This document shows, piece after piece, positions 40,651 through 49,565 of a stretch of DNA of 64,000 nt; within the stretch, counting starts at the first letter, position 1; the number at the start of each line of letters is the position of its first letter. The notes beneath the pieces are model-generated. The model made no database searches. It was not told the origin of the DNA and saw only the letters and a program-made list of their open reading frames with translations. The stretch is from JASHSH01 sp036490215. Its GTDB lineage: Bacteria; Pseudomonadota; Alphaproteobacteria; Rhodospirillales; Magnetospirillaceae. Where the stretch lies: assembly GCA_036490215.1 (NCBI GenBank), contig DASXEH010000060.1, forward strand, positions 47,048 through 111,047, in the 5' to 3' direction. Both the position numbers and the translations under genes were made by a program.

Positions 40651-41556
40651 ATGATTCAGGTCGGCATCTTCACCGGCTATTTCCCCTATGCGCTCGAAGA
40701 GACGGCGAAGCGCATCCGCAGCTACAACTTCAATACGGTGCAGCTCGATCTCAGCTTCAAGGATATGGAGCTGGAGAACGGCAACATCACCAAGGCGAAG
40801 TGCAAGACGATCCGCGAGACCTTTCGCGCGCACAACCTGCCGATCTGCTGCGTCTCGGGCTACACCAACATCATCCATCCCGACCTGGACGAGCGCAAAC
40901 GCCGCCTCGACCATCTCAAGGCGATCATCCGCCACGCGCGCGATCTCGGCTCGCCCTATGTGATCAGCGAGACGGGCACTTTCAATCCCGAGAGCGATTG
41001 GGTGACGCACCCTAAGAACAAGACGGAAGAGGGCTACGAGATTTGCCGCGACGTGATCGCCGATCTGGTGCAGGAGGCTTATGACCACGGCGCGATGTTC
41101 CTGCTCGAAACCTATGTGAACAACGTGATCGGCTCGGTCGAGGAAACCCTGCGCCTGTTCGCTGAAGTGGACAGCCCCAATCTCGGCCTGCTGATGGACC
41201 CGACCAATTATTTCGAGGCGCATAACATCGGCAAGATGGATGGCGTGCTGAATCAGATCTTCGATTCGCTCAACGACAAGATCCGTATCTCGCATGCCAA
41301 AGATGTGAAGCGCGCGGGCACCGACAAATCGGAGAAGCACGCCGCTATCGATGCCGACGAGTCGCACACCTTCCGCGGCGTGGGCGAGATCGAACTGCCG
41401 GCGCCGGGCTTGGGTGAGCTCAACTACGACCTCTATCTCAAGCGCCTGGCGGTCAAGCACCCCAACATCCCGATCATCATCGAGCATCTCGACGAGCCTG
41501 ACGTGCCGCGCGCCAAGAAGTTCGTCGACGAGAAGCTATTGGCCCTCGGGCTCTGA
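40651..41556 (+). CDS. Sugar phosphate isomerase/epimerase-like TIM-barrel protein
   Basis: The 301-residue protein is of the xylose-isomerase-like TIM-barrel family. The metal ligand positions are filled by E in LLETYVNN, D in LLMDPTNYFE, H in RISHAKDVKR and E in IIIEHLDEP. AGGAGG six bases before the ATG is a strong ribosome site. With an Idh-like dehydrogenase before it and a LacI protein after it, it probably isomerises the keto-sugar or inosose produced by the dehydrogenase. Confidence 0.88.
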   Translation: MIQVGIFTGYFPYALEETAKRIRSYNFNTVQLDLSFKDMELENGNITKAKCKTIRETFRAHNLPICCVSGYTNIIHPDLDERKRRLDHLKAIIRHARDLGSPYVISETGTFNPESDWVTHPKNKTEEGYEICRDVIADLVQEAYDHGAMFLLETYVNNVIGSVEETLRLFAEVDSPNLGLLMDPTNYFEAHNIGKMDGVLNQIFDSLNDKIRISHAKDVKRAGTDKSEKHAAIDADESHTFRGVGEIELPAPGLGELNYDLYLKRLAVKHPNIPIIIEHLDEPDVPRAKKFVDEKLLALGL

Positions 41557-41569
41557 GTAAGGTCACACC

Positions 41570-42607
41570 ATGTTTATGCAACGCGTCAAAGTCACCATCG
41601 TCGATATCGCCAAGGAAGCAGGCGTCAGCCCCGCCACGGTCGATCGCGTCCTCAATGAGCGCGACGGCGTGCGTCGCGTCACGGTCGAAAAGGTTCTTTC
41701 CGTCGCCCAGCGGCTCAATTATCCACTGCCGGCGCAGCTGATCGCGCGGCCGGGGCTGATCCATCTCAGCTTCGACTTTCTGTTGCCCTCGGGCCCCAAC
41801 ACCTTCATGCAGAGCATTGGCCGGATCAGCGAATCGACCGAGCACAGCGACGGTATTTTCAGCGCGCGCGGACGCCTGCATCAGATCGAAAGCTTCAACC
41901 CCGGCGCGCTCAGCCGCGCACTGCTCAAGATCGGCGAGAACACCAATGGCGTGGCTTTCGTGGCGCTGGAGCATCCGCTGGTGCGCGAGGCGGTGAACAC
42001 GCTGGTCGATCGCGGCATCCCGGTGGCGACCTTCGTCTCCGATCTCTCGCACTCGCGCCGCATGGGGTATATCGGCGTCGACAATCGTGCAGCCGGCCGC
42101 ACCGCCGGCCATCTCATGGGCCGTTTCATCGGGCCGAAATCGGGCAAAGTAGCGGTGATCGCGGGCAGCTTGAGTTATCGCGGCCATGAGGAACGCGAGG
42201 CCGGGTTCCGCCAGATTCTCGGCGAGGAATTTCCCAGCCTGCGCATCGTCGGTCTCGCGGAAGGCCGCGACGACTATTCGCGCAACTATGTCGAGATGAA
42301 GAAAATCCTGCACGATCACCCCGACCTGCTCGGCATCTACAATATCGGCGCCGGCTCGCAGGGTGTGGCCGAGGCGTTGATCGAAATGCGCCGCGCCGAT
42401 TCGGTGTGCTTCATCGGCCATGAGCTGACCGAGTTCACGCGGCAATATCTGATCGATGGCGTTGTCGATGCGGTGATCAACCAGGACCCCCGCAACGAGG
42501 TGCTGGGCGCGATGCGGCTGCTCACCAACTGCCACGCCAAGCGCGACCCGATGGCGGGTGTGGAGACGGTGCGTATCGAGGTCTTCGTCCGCGAGAATAT
42601 GCCCTAG
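41570..42607 (+). CDS. LacI-family transcriptional regulator
   Basis: The 345-residue protein has the LacI HTH and hinge helix (VTIVDIAKEAGVSPATVDRV, then RRVTVEKVLSVAQRLNYPLP) and a periplasmic-binding-protein-like effector domain of the type in ribose or inositol regulators (VAVIAGSLSYRGHEEREAGF, GIYNIGAGSQGVAEALIEMR). It is translated 14 bases after the isomerase gene and so is co-expressed with the enzymes it likely controls. AAGG lies ten bases before the ATG. Confidence 0.9.
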   Translation: MFMQRVKVTIVDIAKEAGVSPATVDRVLNERDGVRRVTVEKVLSVAQRLNYPLPAQLIARPGLIHLSFDFLLPSGPNTFMQSIGRISESTEHSDGIFSARGRLHQIESFNPGALSRALLKIGENTNGVAFVALEHPLVREAVNTLVDRGIPVATFVSDLSHSRRMGYIGVDNRAAGRTAGHLMGRFIGPKSGKVAVIAGSLSYRGHEEREAGFRQILGEEFPSLRIVGLAEGRDDYSRNYVEMKKILHDHPDLLGIYNIGAGSQGVAEALIEMRRADSVCFIGHELTEFTRQYLIDGVVDAVINQDPRNEVLGAMRLLTNCHAKRDPMAGVETVRIEVFVRENMP

Positions 42608-42636
42608 CGTGCAACGGCACGTCGCGGATTTTTCTC

Positions 42637-42735
42637 GTCATACCGGCCGCAGCGAAGCGGAGAGCCGGTATCCAGGAGTCACACAACGCGCCGTTATCCT
42701 GGACCCCGGATAACGCTGCGCGTTTCCGGGGTGAC
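42637..42735. repeat. GTC...CCA...TGG...GAC paired-hairpin element, CCGG subfamily (copy 7)
   Basis: GTC, hairpin ATACCGGC/GCCGGTAT, CCAGG, spacer, CCTGG, hairpin ACCCCGG/CCGGGGT, GAC. The right half is the same as that of copy 1 at 9821-9955. Confidence 0.85.
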
Positions 42736-42832
42736 ACTTCGGGGAGGGTGAGACAGTGTCCCTCTCGCGTTGACGAATGCGCAAGGACGCGGATACGCTG
42801 CGGTCACACACGAAGCGGTGAAAGACGATGAT

Positions 42833-43309
42833 ATGAGCGCGGCGAACTTCGACAAAACCGACCAGCACCTCGCCACAATCGGCATCGTCCTGCCGCCGGT
42901 GCCGAAGCCCGTCGCCAACTATGTGCCCTATGTGCGCACGGGATCGCTGCTGTTCCTATCGGGGCAGGGACCGCGCAAGCCCGAGGGTGGGCTGTTCACC
43001 GGCAAGGTCGGCGGCGATGTCTCGGCCGACGAAGCCTATAAACATGCGCGCGTCGTCGGGCTGCAACTGCTCGCCGCAATGCGCGAAGCGGCTGGTGGAC
43101 TCGACAATGTGGCCCGCGTGGTCAAGGTGCTGGGCATGATCAACGGCGTGCCCGAATTCGGCCAGCACCCACGCGTGATCAATGGCTGTTCCGATCTCTT
43201 CGTCGAAGTGCTGGGCGACCGCGGCAAGCACGCCCGCTCGGCGGTGGGCATGGGCAGCCTGCCCGACAACATCACGGTCGAGATCGAAGCGATCGTGGAG
43301 TTGAAGTAG
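42833..43309 (+). CDS. RidA-family protein
   Basis: The 158-residue protein is a Rid/YjgF-type trimeric deaminase: GIVLPPVPKPVANYVPYVRT, LLFLSGQGPRKPEG, DEAYKHARVVGLQLLAAMRE and the active-site arginine region GKHARSAVGMGSLPDNITVE. Family members hydrolyse reactive imines or enamines or act in pathway-specific deaminations. The subfamily with MGSLPDN differs from housekeeping RidA. The ATG at 42833 is preferred; a TTG at 42770 would add 21 residues. Palindromic repeats flank it on both sides, so it is probably a one-gene unit. Confidence 0.85.
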   Translation: MSAANFDKTDQHLATIGIVLPPVPKPVANYVPYVRTGSLLFLSGQGPRKPEGGLFTGKVGGDVSADEAYKHARVVGLQLLAAMREAAGGLDNVARVVKVLGMINGVPEFGQHPRVINGCSDLFVEVLGDRGKHARSAVGMGSLPDNITVEIEAIVELK

Positions 43310-43323
43310 TTCTCGACTTCGCC

Positions 43324-43419
43324 GTCACCCCGGAAGCGCGAAGCGCTATCCGGGGTCCAGGGTAGCAGCGCGTTGTGTGGCTCTGGATCCCGGATCGCGC
43401 GATGCTTGTCCGGGATGAC
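43324..43419. repeat. GTC...CCA...TGG...GAC paired-hairpin element, CCGG subfamily (copy 8)
   Basis: GTC, hairpin ACCCCGG/CCGGGGT, CCAGG, spacer, CTGG, hairpin ATCCCGG/CCGGGAT, GAC. It separates the convergent RidA and Fe-S/FAD genes and may terminate both. Confidence 0.85.
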
Positions 43420-43441
43420 TTGATTGGGCGCGTAGCGCCAA

Positions 43442-46105
43442 TCAAGTCACCTTCGCCAGCGCGTCCCAATTGCCTTTGCGCAGCTCGTCGAGGATTGGCG
43501 TCAGATCGGCGTTCTTGGTGATCACCGCGCCGATATGCTTGCCGATGCCGGGCGGGCCGACGAAGACGGCGCCGACCACGCGGCCGTTCTCGACGATGAT
43601 CTTGCGGTGGATGTTCTCCGGCTCATCGGCGTCGGTGATCATCTCCTGCGCATCGCTCTTGGGCTCGGTCAGGCCAAAACCTTTCACGTCGATGCCTTCG
43701 AGCTTGAGCGTGACCAGTGTGCTCGGCGCCACATAGCTCGCCACCTGGCCGAAGATCGTCGACGCGGCGACCGCGGCTTGCGCGTTGCTGACCGACCACA
43801 AGCCGCCGCGTTCGCCGGGCAGTTCGGCCACATCGCCGATCGCCAGCACATCGGCGTCCGAGGTGCGCATGGCGCGATCGACGAGGATGCCGCGCTCGAT
43901 CTTCAGCCCGGCCTCGCGCGCAAGCTCGACATTGGCGGCGATACCCGCGGCGGCGAGATAGACCTGGGCGGGGATCGATTCGCCGTCTTGCAGATCGACG
44001 CCTTGCACGCGGCCATCGCCAGCCACCTTGGCCACCTGGGCCTTGGTGCGGACGTGGATGCCCATGCCTTCAAGGAACTTGGTCACGATCTCGCTGCCAC
44101 GCGAATCGAGATCGCGGTTCATGATCCGATCGTCGCGCTGCAGGATCGTGACCTGGAGATTGAGATGGCGCAGCGCATCGGCGGCTTCGATGCCGAGCAC
44201 GCCGCCGCCCACCACCACGGCGGTCTTGCAATTGCGCTCCTGACGCCAGCGGCGGATCGCGAAGGCATCGGAGGCTTCGCGCAGCACGAAGCAGCCGGGC
44301 AGATCGGTGCCGGGCGCCGGCGGAATCAGCGCGCGGCTGCCCTGGGCCATGATCAGCTTGTCATAGGTCAGCGTTTCGCCGATGCCGAGCAGCACTTCTT
44401 TCTTCTTGAGATCGATGCCGGTGGCCATGGTGTTCAGCCACAGCGTCACCTTCTTCTTGTCGGCCCAGTCGGGCGGCACGAGATAGATGCCGTCGAGCGC
44501 CGAGCGGCCATAGAGCAGACGGCCGATGGCCATGCGGTTGTAGAAAGGATGATCTTCCTTGGCGACCACGTCGATCTGCACGGTCGGGCTCGAGCGGCGT
44601 ATTTCGTCGGCGGCGGCCATGCCGGCGGCGCCGTTGCCGATGATCACCACGCGCTTGATGCCGGTCAGCTCGCCCAGGTCGACTTGCGGTTCGGTCTGGG
44701 GCGGTTCGGGCAGTTCGTGCGGGTCCTGGCCGAGATCGACGGTCACGCCGCCCTTCAGCGCATGGCAGACGCAGGCCATGCGGGCGCGGCCTTCCAAGCC
44801 GAGGCGGCGCAGCGTCGCCAGCTCTTCGTTGCTGGCCGTGCTGCATTTGTCGAGGCCTTCGCTGATCACCACCGGATCGGCGCCGCACATGCCCATGCGG
44901 CAACCGAAATCGATCTTGATACCGGCCGACTCGATGCCTTCCAGCAGCGAACGACTGGGATCGGCGGCAAAGCTGCGGCCCGACTTCTTCTCGATCACCA
45001 GATCGCTGGCAGCGCCCGCACCGGCGGCTTTGATCGCGGCGGTTCTGACACCGACGCGTGGCTGCGCCGAACCGCCGCTGTTGAGCTTGGCGAAGGCGCG
45101 TTCGAGGCGCATGCCGTTGAACAGCACCGCGGCGGCCAGCACGCCGATCTCGGCGACGAAAACCGCGTGACCCCAAGTCGGGATATAGATGCCGCCAAGC
45201 ACCGAGACGGTTTGCAGAATGAGCGGCGAGGCAAACCAGTAGTAGATGCCCAGAGCGCCCATGGCGAAGACGGCGCAGACCTTGTAGGCGCTGATGCGGA
45301 TCACGCCGGTCAGCGCCATGAACGCACCCAGCGACAGGGCCACGTACATGCCCATGTCGAGGTAATAGCGCACGGCGCCGAAGACTAGCGGGTTGTGCGA
45401 GAGATAGAAGCCGAGGATGAAGCCGGGCAGGGCGCCGACGAAGAACTTCTTATGGCCCGCATACCAGAGATCGTTGTCGGACAAGTCCGAATGGATCGTG
45501 GCGGTCGGGTTGAAGTCGTAGCAGTTCTTCTGGCAACCGACGCAGGTCGGGCAATAGCCGTTCTTGACCATGACCACCGGCGCATGGCCATAGGCGCGCT
45601 GGACCGGCGCCAGCGGGCAGAAGGTGCCGCACCAGCCGCTGCGGCCCTTGAACACCAGCCCGCCGAAGAAGGCGAGCACCAGCGCGACGATGATCAGACC
45701 GGCGAAGGCCGAGGCCGAAACGTTGAAGAGCACGGGGCGCAGGCTGACCAGGCCGAAGAACAGGATCACCGATACCAGATAGACGATGTTCTTCCACTCG
45801 ATCGGCAGCGTGAGGTCGAGGCTGAAGCCGAAGGTGCGCGGCATCTGGTTGAGGAAACCCATCGGGCAGACTTGGCGCCAGAGCCCCGGCACGAAGGCGA
45901 AGACAGCCGGCAACAAAGGTACCGCCAAGCCCCAGAACAGCATGTAGCCGAAATTGGGCAGCGTGAAGATCACCCAGACCAGGGCGATGGTGGCCAACAG
46001 GGTGGCCACGCGCAGCACCTGCCACACCACCGGCGGAATGACGTTGGGCAGTTCCGTATAATTGGGAAAAGGCTTAGCTGCGGCGGCGCGGGTCGTCGAG
46101 CTCAT
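43442..46105 (-). CDS. Large membrane Fe-S/FAD fusion: NapH-like membrane module, 2Fe-2S domain and NAD(P)H-type FAD oxidoreductase
   Basis: This 887-residue protein joins three redox modules. Residues 1-345 form about eight membrane helices with cysteine motifs at C80 (VCPMG), C159 and C163 (WCGTFCPLAP), and C185, C188, C191 and C195 (CPTCVGCQKNC), as in NapH/RdxA-type quinol-linked ferredoxins. Residues 368-458 are a 2Fe-2S domain with C402, C407, C421 and C445/C447; the third position of C-x4-C-x2-C is Asp410. Residues 484-887 are an FAD oxidoreductase with VVIIGNGAAGMAAADEIRRS and VVVGGGVLGIEAADALRHL, like NirB or rubredoxin reductases. It should move electrons between a nicotinamide or FAD site and the membrane. 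A cNMP-binding protein is encoded 34 bases upstream. Confidence 0.85.
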   Translation of the reverse strand: MSSTTRAAAAKPFPNYTELPNVIPPVVWQVLRVATLLATIALVWVIFTLPNFGYMLFWGLAVPLLPAVFAFVPGLWRQVCPMGFLNQMPRTFGFSLDLTLPIEWKNIVYLVSVILFFGLVSLRPVLFNVSASAFAGLIIVALVLAFFGGLVFKGRSGWCGTFCPLAPVQRAYGHAPVVMVKNGYCPTCVGCQKNCYDFNPTATIHSDLSDNDLWYAGHKKFFVGALPGFILGFYLSHNPLVFGAVRYYLDMGMYVALSLGAFMALTGVIRISAYKVCAVFAMGALGIYYWFASPLILQTVSVLGGIYIPTWGHAVFVAEIGVLAAAVLFNGMRLERAFAKLNSGGSAQPRVGVRTAAIKAAGAGAASDLVIEKKSGRSFAADPSRSLLEGIESAGIKIDFGCRMGMCGADPVVISEGLDKCSTASNEELATLRRLGLEGRARMACVCHALKGGVTVDLGQDPHELPEPPQTEPQVDLGELTGIKRVVIIGNGAAGMAAADEIRRSSPTVQIDVVAKEDHPFYNRMAIGRLLYGRSALDGIYLVPPDWADKKKVTLWLNTMATGIDLKKKEVLLGIGETLTYDKLIMAQGSRALIPPAPGTDLPGCFVLREASDAFAIRRWRQERNCKTAVVVGGGVLGIEAADALRHLNLQVTILQRDDRIMNRDLDSRGSEIVTKFLEGMGIHVRTKAQVAKVAGDGRVQGVDLQDGESIPAQVYLAAAGIAANVELAREAGLKIERGILVDRAMRTSDADVLAIGDVAELPGERGGLWSVSNAQAAVAASTIFGQVASYVAPSTLVTLKLEGIDVKGFGLTEPKSDAQEMITDADEPENIHRKIIVENGRVVGAVFVGPPGIGKHIGAVITKNADLTPILDELRKGNWDALAKVT

Positions 46106-46139
46106 CGGCCGGTCGCGCCCCACCCGCACATCGTTCTGC

Positions 46140-46601
46140 TCATACTCTCGTGGTCAGCCAACGCAGACGGAAGGACAGAACTTTGCCCAGTTCGACCAGA
46201 AGCGTGCGGGCCAAAGCCGGTTCCCAGGCCGCCAGATGGTCGAAGTTTTTGCGCGTCACGCGGATCGCCGCGCCGTTTTCCACCGCGCGGATGCTGGCGC
46301 TGCGCGGCCCATGGTCGAAAAACGCGATCTCGCCGAAGACCGAACCTTCGGGAATGACCGAGAGGGCGCGCCAGCCGCCTTTACCATCGGGAATCAAGGT
46401 TTCGACCGAGCCCGACGACAGGATGTAGAAGGAATCGTCGACATCGCCCATTTTCACCAATTCCTCGCCTTGCCGGAAATGGCGCGTTTCGACGACGGAC
46501 AGGATTTTCTTCCAGTCGGCCTCGCTGAGATCCTCGAGGACGGACACCTCCTCGACGGGCACTTCCTCGGCAGGTCCGGTGGGATAATCAAACAGGCCCA
46601 T
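46140..46601 (-). CDS. Cyclic nucleotide-binding domain protein without DNA-binding domain
   Basis: The 153-residue protein is a single cNMP-binding beta-barrel: VLEDLSEADWKKILSVVETR, FRQGEELVKMGDVDDSFYIL and the phosphate-binding cassette SVFGEIAFFDHGPRSASIRA with the Gly-Glu and Arg-Ser-Ala contacts intact. No Crp-type helix-turn-helix follows, so it acts by protein contact rather than on DNA. It is encoded directly upstream of the Fe-S/FAD fusion, on which it may act. Across the divergent region lie the Mo-hydroxylase operon and a cyclase-like DUF3095 protein that could supply its ligand. Confidence 0.88.
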   Translation of the reverse strand: MGLFDYPTGPAEEVPVEEVSVLEDLSEADWKKILSVVETRHFRQGEELVKMGDVDDSFYILSSGSVETLIPDGKGGWRALSVIPEGSVFGEIAFFDHGPRSASIRAVENGAAIRVTRKNFDHLAAWEPALARTLLVELGKVLSFRLRWLTTRV

Positions 46602-46869
46602 GACCGGCAAAACCTCTCATCAACCAGCGCCGCCGAGAACCCGGTCCAATGGCCAGGGCCGTATCGTCGGGCGCCGCCGAGCGAACGGCGATTCCCCTCA
46701 ATGTCATCATACTTCAGAATGGCGGTAAAGTCGCGGGCCTGTCATGAGCCAGTCTTTGGGGGGGCTTCGCTGCAGGCTGTTTCGCAGCGCATACCTATTG
46801 TACTATCCCCGGCACGTATCGGGGACGGTTCCGTCCGGTGCCTCTGGGCCTGTTTTTCTTGGGGGGTCG
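46602..46869. promoter_or_regulatory. 268-base divergent promoter region
   Basis: This gap separates the cNMP-binding gene from the Mo-hydroxylase operon and contains no plausible gene. TCCCCG and CGGGGA at 46806-46825 form a 6-bp inverted repeat with an 8-base spacer, 45 bases before the small-subunit start codon. I see no reliable promoter hexamers. Confidence 0.35.
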
Positions 46870-47328
46870 ATGAAGCTTCACGTCAACGGCAAGGACGTTG
46901 AGGTCAATGCGGACGAAGATACGCCGCTGCTCTGGGCGCTGCGCGATGATCTCGGGCTGACGGCCACCAAATACGGCTGCGGCATCGCTCAATGCGGCGT
47001 CTGTTCGGTGATGATCAACAATTTCGCCATCCGTTCCTGCATTACGCCGCTGTCGGATGTGGTCGGGCAGAAGATCACGACCACCGAGGGCCTGGACAAC
47101 GCAGTTGTGAAGGCGGTGCGCGACGCTTGGACCAAGCTGAACGTGGTGCAATGCGGCTACTGCCAGCCCGCGCAGATCGTCTCGGCCACCGCGCTGCTCT
47201 ATTCGGTGCGCAAGCCGACCGATGACGATATCGACCAGGCCATGGCGGGTGTCGCCTGCCGGTGCGGCACCTATAGCCGGATCAAGGCGGCGATCCATTT
47301 GGCCGCCAAGGCCCTCGAGGATCTATAG
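46870..47328 (+). CDS. Molybdenum hydroxylase small subunit, two 2Fe-2S clusters (IorA-like)
   Basis: The 152-residue protein has the plant-type ferredoxin cluster C37-x4-C42-x2-C45 and C57 (KYGCGIAQCGVCSVMI, RSCITP) and the second helical cluster (QCGYCQPAQI and ACRCGTY). It carries electrons from the Mo-cofactor subunit in xanthine oxidase-family enzymes that lack a flavin subunit, such as isoquinoline 1-oxidoreductase and aldehyde dehydrogenases coupled to cytochrome c. A GGGG run lies six bases before the ATG. The large-subunit gene starts seven bases after its stop. Confidence 0.93.
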   Translation: MKLHVNGKDVEVNADEDTPLLWALRDDLGLTATKYGCGIAQCGVCSVMINNFAIRSCITPLSDVVGQKITTTEGLDNAVVKAVRDAWTKLNVVQCGYCQPAQIVSATALLYSVRKPTDDDIDQAMAGVACRCGTYSRIKAAIHLAAKALEDL

Positions 47329-47335
47329 GGCGCGC

Positions 47336-49534
47336 ATGATGGCTTCATCCGACCATCCCTCCCGCCGCGACGTCCTACGCCTTGGTGCGACGGCGACCGG
47401 CGTGCTGGCGCTGGGCTATTTCGCGCCCATGGGCGGACAGGACGGCGCGGCCGATGCGTCGGAGATCAGCAATTTTGCGGTGAAATGGCCGCCCAATGCT
47501 TTCGTTCAGATCGACAAGGACGAAACCATCACCATCACCAGCAGCAAATCCGAGATGGGCCAGGGCATCTATACGGGCCTGGCGATGCTGCTGGCCGAGG
47601 AGTTGGACTGCGACTGGAGCAAGATCAAGGTCGAGTCGGCGCCGGTCAACGAGGTCTACACCTCGAACGCCTATCCGGTGCAGCTCACCGGCGCCAGCAC
47701 CAGCATCCGCACCAGCTTCGATCAGTATCGCATTATCGGCGCCAGCGCGCGGCGCATGCTGATTTCGGCTGCGGCGGTCCAATGGGGCATTACCGACGCG
47801 CAGTGCACGACCGAGAGCGGTTTCGTGATCAACAGCGTCAGCAAGGCGAAGCTCTCCTACGGCAAGCTGACGATGGCTGCCGCCAAGCTGCCGATTCCGA
47901 CCAATGTGCCGCTCAAGGACCATGCCGACTTCAAGCTGATCGGCACGTCGCACGACCGCGTCGACAACGCGGAGAAGATCAAGGGCACGGCACAATACGC
48001 GATCGATATCCGACTGCCCAATATGGTGACGGCGCTGGTTCTCCATCCGCCGGTCTATGGCAGCCGCGCCATCCGTACCATCCCCGATCGCGCGCGCGCG
48101 ACCAGCGGGGTCAAGGCAGTGGTGTCGATCTCGACCGGCGTGGCCGTGGTGGCCGATGGATTCTGGCATGCCAAGCTCGGCCGCGATCTGCTCAAGGTCG
48201 ATTGGGATCCAGGGCTGAACGCGGATTTCGCTTCGGACGATCTGGCGCAGCAATTCAAGGAGCTCTCGGCCCTGCCGGGCGATATGGCGTTGCAATCCGG
48301 CAAGCCCGCCGCGGCGATGGAACCGGCCGCGCTCAAGATCACCCAGGACTACGTGCAGCCATTCGTGGCCGCTGCGACGATGGAGCCGGCTGCCTGCGTG
48401 GTGCATCTGAAGGCCGATAGCTGCGAGATCTGGACCGGCACGCAATCGCAGACGATCGATCGCAATATGGTCTGCGATCTGACCGGGCTGAAACCCGAGC
48501 AGGTGACGCTGCACACCACCTATCTCGGCGGCGGCTTTGGTCGGCGCGCAGTGCTGAAAGGTTCCGACTGGCTGCGCGAGGCGATCGAGATCGTCAAGAA
48601 CGGCAAGATCGCCGTGCCGCTCAAGCTGATCTGGACGCGCGAAGACGATATGACCAGCTATTACTATCGTCCGCTCTGGGTCGACAAGGTCACGGTGGGC
48701 CTCGATCGCGAAGGCATGCCGCTGTCGTGGATGCAGACCAGTGTCGGGCAGTCGATCATCGCCGACACGCCTCTCGAGCCCGTGCTGATGAAGAACAATA
48801 TCGATCCCATGTCGGTCGAAGGCGCGATCGACATGCCTTACGCGATCCCCAACATCCAGATCGATCTGCATTCGCCCCGGCGCAATATCCCGGTGGGCTG
48901 GTTCCGTTCGATCGGCCATTCGCACACGGCCTATGTCAAAGAGACGATGATCGACGAATGTGCCCATGCGGCGGGTACCGATCCGATCGCCTATCGCCGC
49001 GTGCTGCTCGCGAACAATCGTTCGCCGCGCGATCTTGCCGTGCTTGACCTGGTGGCCGAGAAGTCGGGCTGGGACAAACCGATGGAACAGGGTTTCTATC
49101 GCGGCGTGGCGCTGCATGCGAGCTTCGGCAGCTATGTCGCGATCGTCGCCGAGATTTCGATGCTGCAGGATCGCACGATGAAGTGCGAGCGCGTGGTCGC
49201 CGCGGCGGATTGCGGCATCGCCGTCAATCCCGATCAGGTGATCGCCCAGATCGAAGGCGGCATTGTCTTCGGTTTGAACACAGTCGTCTTCGGCGAGATA
49301 CCGATCGTAGCCGGCGTGGTCAAGTCCACCAATTTTACGCCCTACAAATTGCTGCGCATGCATCAGGCGCCGCGCATCGAGGTCTATCTGGTGCCGAGCG
49401 ACGAGGCGCCCGGCGGCGCGGGCGAAATTGCCACTTCGGTCATCGGCCCCGCCGTCGCCAATGCGGTGTTCGAGGCGACCGGCGAGCGCATCAGCAACCT
49501 GCCGATCATCAAGCACAAGTTCAAATACCCGTGA
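47336..49534 (+). CDS. Molybdenum hydroxylase large subunit, isoquinoline 1-oxidoreductase beta-like (IorB-like), Tat-exported
   Basis: The 732-residue protein starts with a twin-arginine signal (SRRDVLRLGATATGVLALGY), so the folded enzyme is sent to the periplasm. It contains the Mo-cofactor-binding segments YLGGGFGRRAV, IGHSHTAYVKETM and GGAGEIATS, where the last glutamate is the catalytic base of the family. IorB-type enzymes hydroxylate N-heterocycles or oxidise aldehydes, with oxygen from water. No CoxM-type FAD subunit is encoded, and a dihaem cytochrome c gene follows after 31 bases, so electrons probably leave via that cytochrome. Confidence 0.92.
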   Translation: MMASSDHPSRRDVLRLGATATGVLALGYFAPMGGQDGAADASEISNFAVKWPPNAFVQIDKDETITITSSKSEMGQGIYTGLAMLLAEELDCDWSKIKVESAPVNEVYTSNAYPVQLTGASTSIRTSFDQYRIIGASARRMLISAAAVQWGITDAQCTTESGFVINSVSKAKLSYGKLTMAAAKLPIPTNVPLKDHADFKLIGTSHDRVDNAEKIKGTAQYAIDIRLPNMVTALVLHPPVYGSRAIRTIPDRARATSGVKAVVSISTGVAVVADGFWHAKLGRDLLKVDWDPGLNADFASDDLAQQFKELSALPGDMALQSGKPAAAMEPAALKITQDYVQPFVAAATMEPAACVVHLKADSCEIWTGTQSQTIDRNMVCDLTGLKPEQVTLHTTYLGGGFGRRAVLKGSDWLREAIEIVKNGKIAVPLKLIWTREDDMTSYYYRPLWVDKVTVGLDREGMPLSWMQTSVGQSIIADTPLEPVLMKNNIDPMSVEGAIDMPYAIPNIQIDLHSPRRNIPVGWFRSIGHSHTAYVKETMIDECAHAAGTDPIAYRRVLLANNRSPRDLAVLDLVAEKSGWDKPMEQGFYRGVALHASFGSYVAIVAEISMLQDRTMKCERVVAAADCGIAVNPDQVIAQIEGGIVFGLNTVVFGEIPIVAGVVKSTNFTPYKLLRMHQAPRIEVYLVPSDEAPGGAGEIATSVIGPAVANAVFEATGERISNLPIIKHKFKYP

Positions 49535-49565
49535 GCGGCGCGATGACCGAATCCAGGGAACGCCC

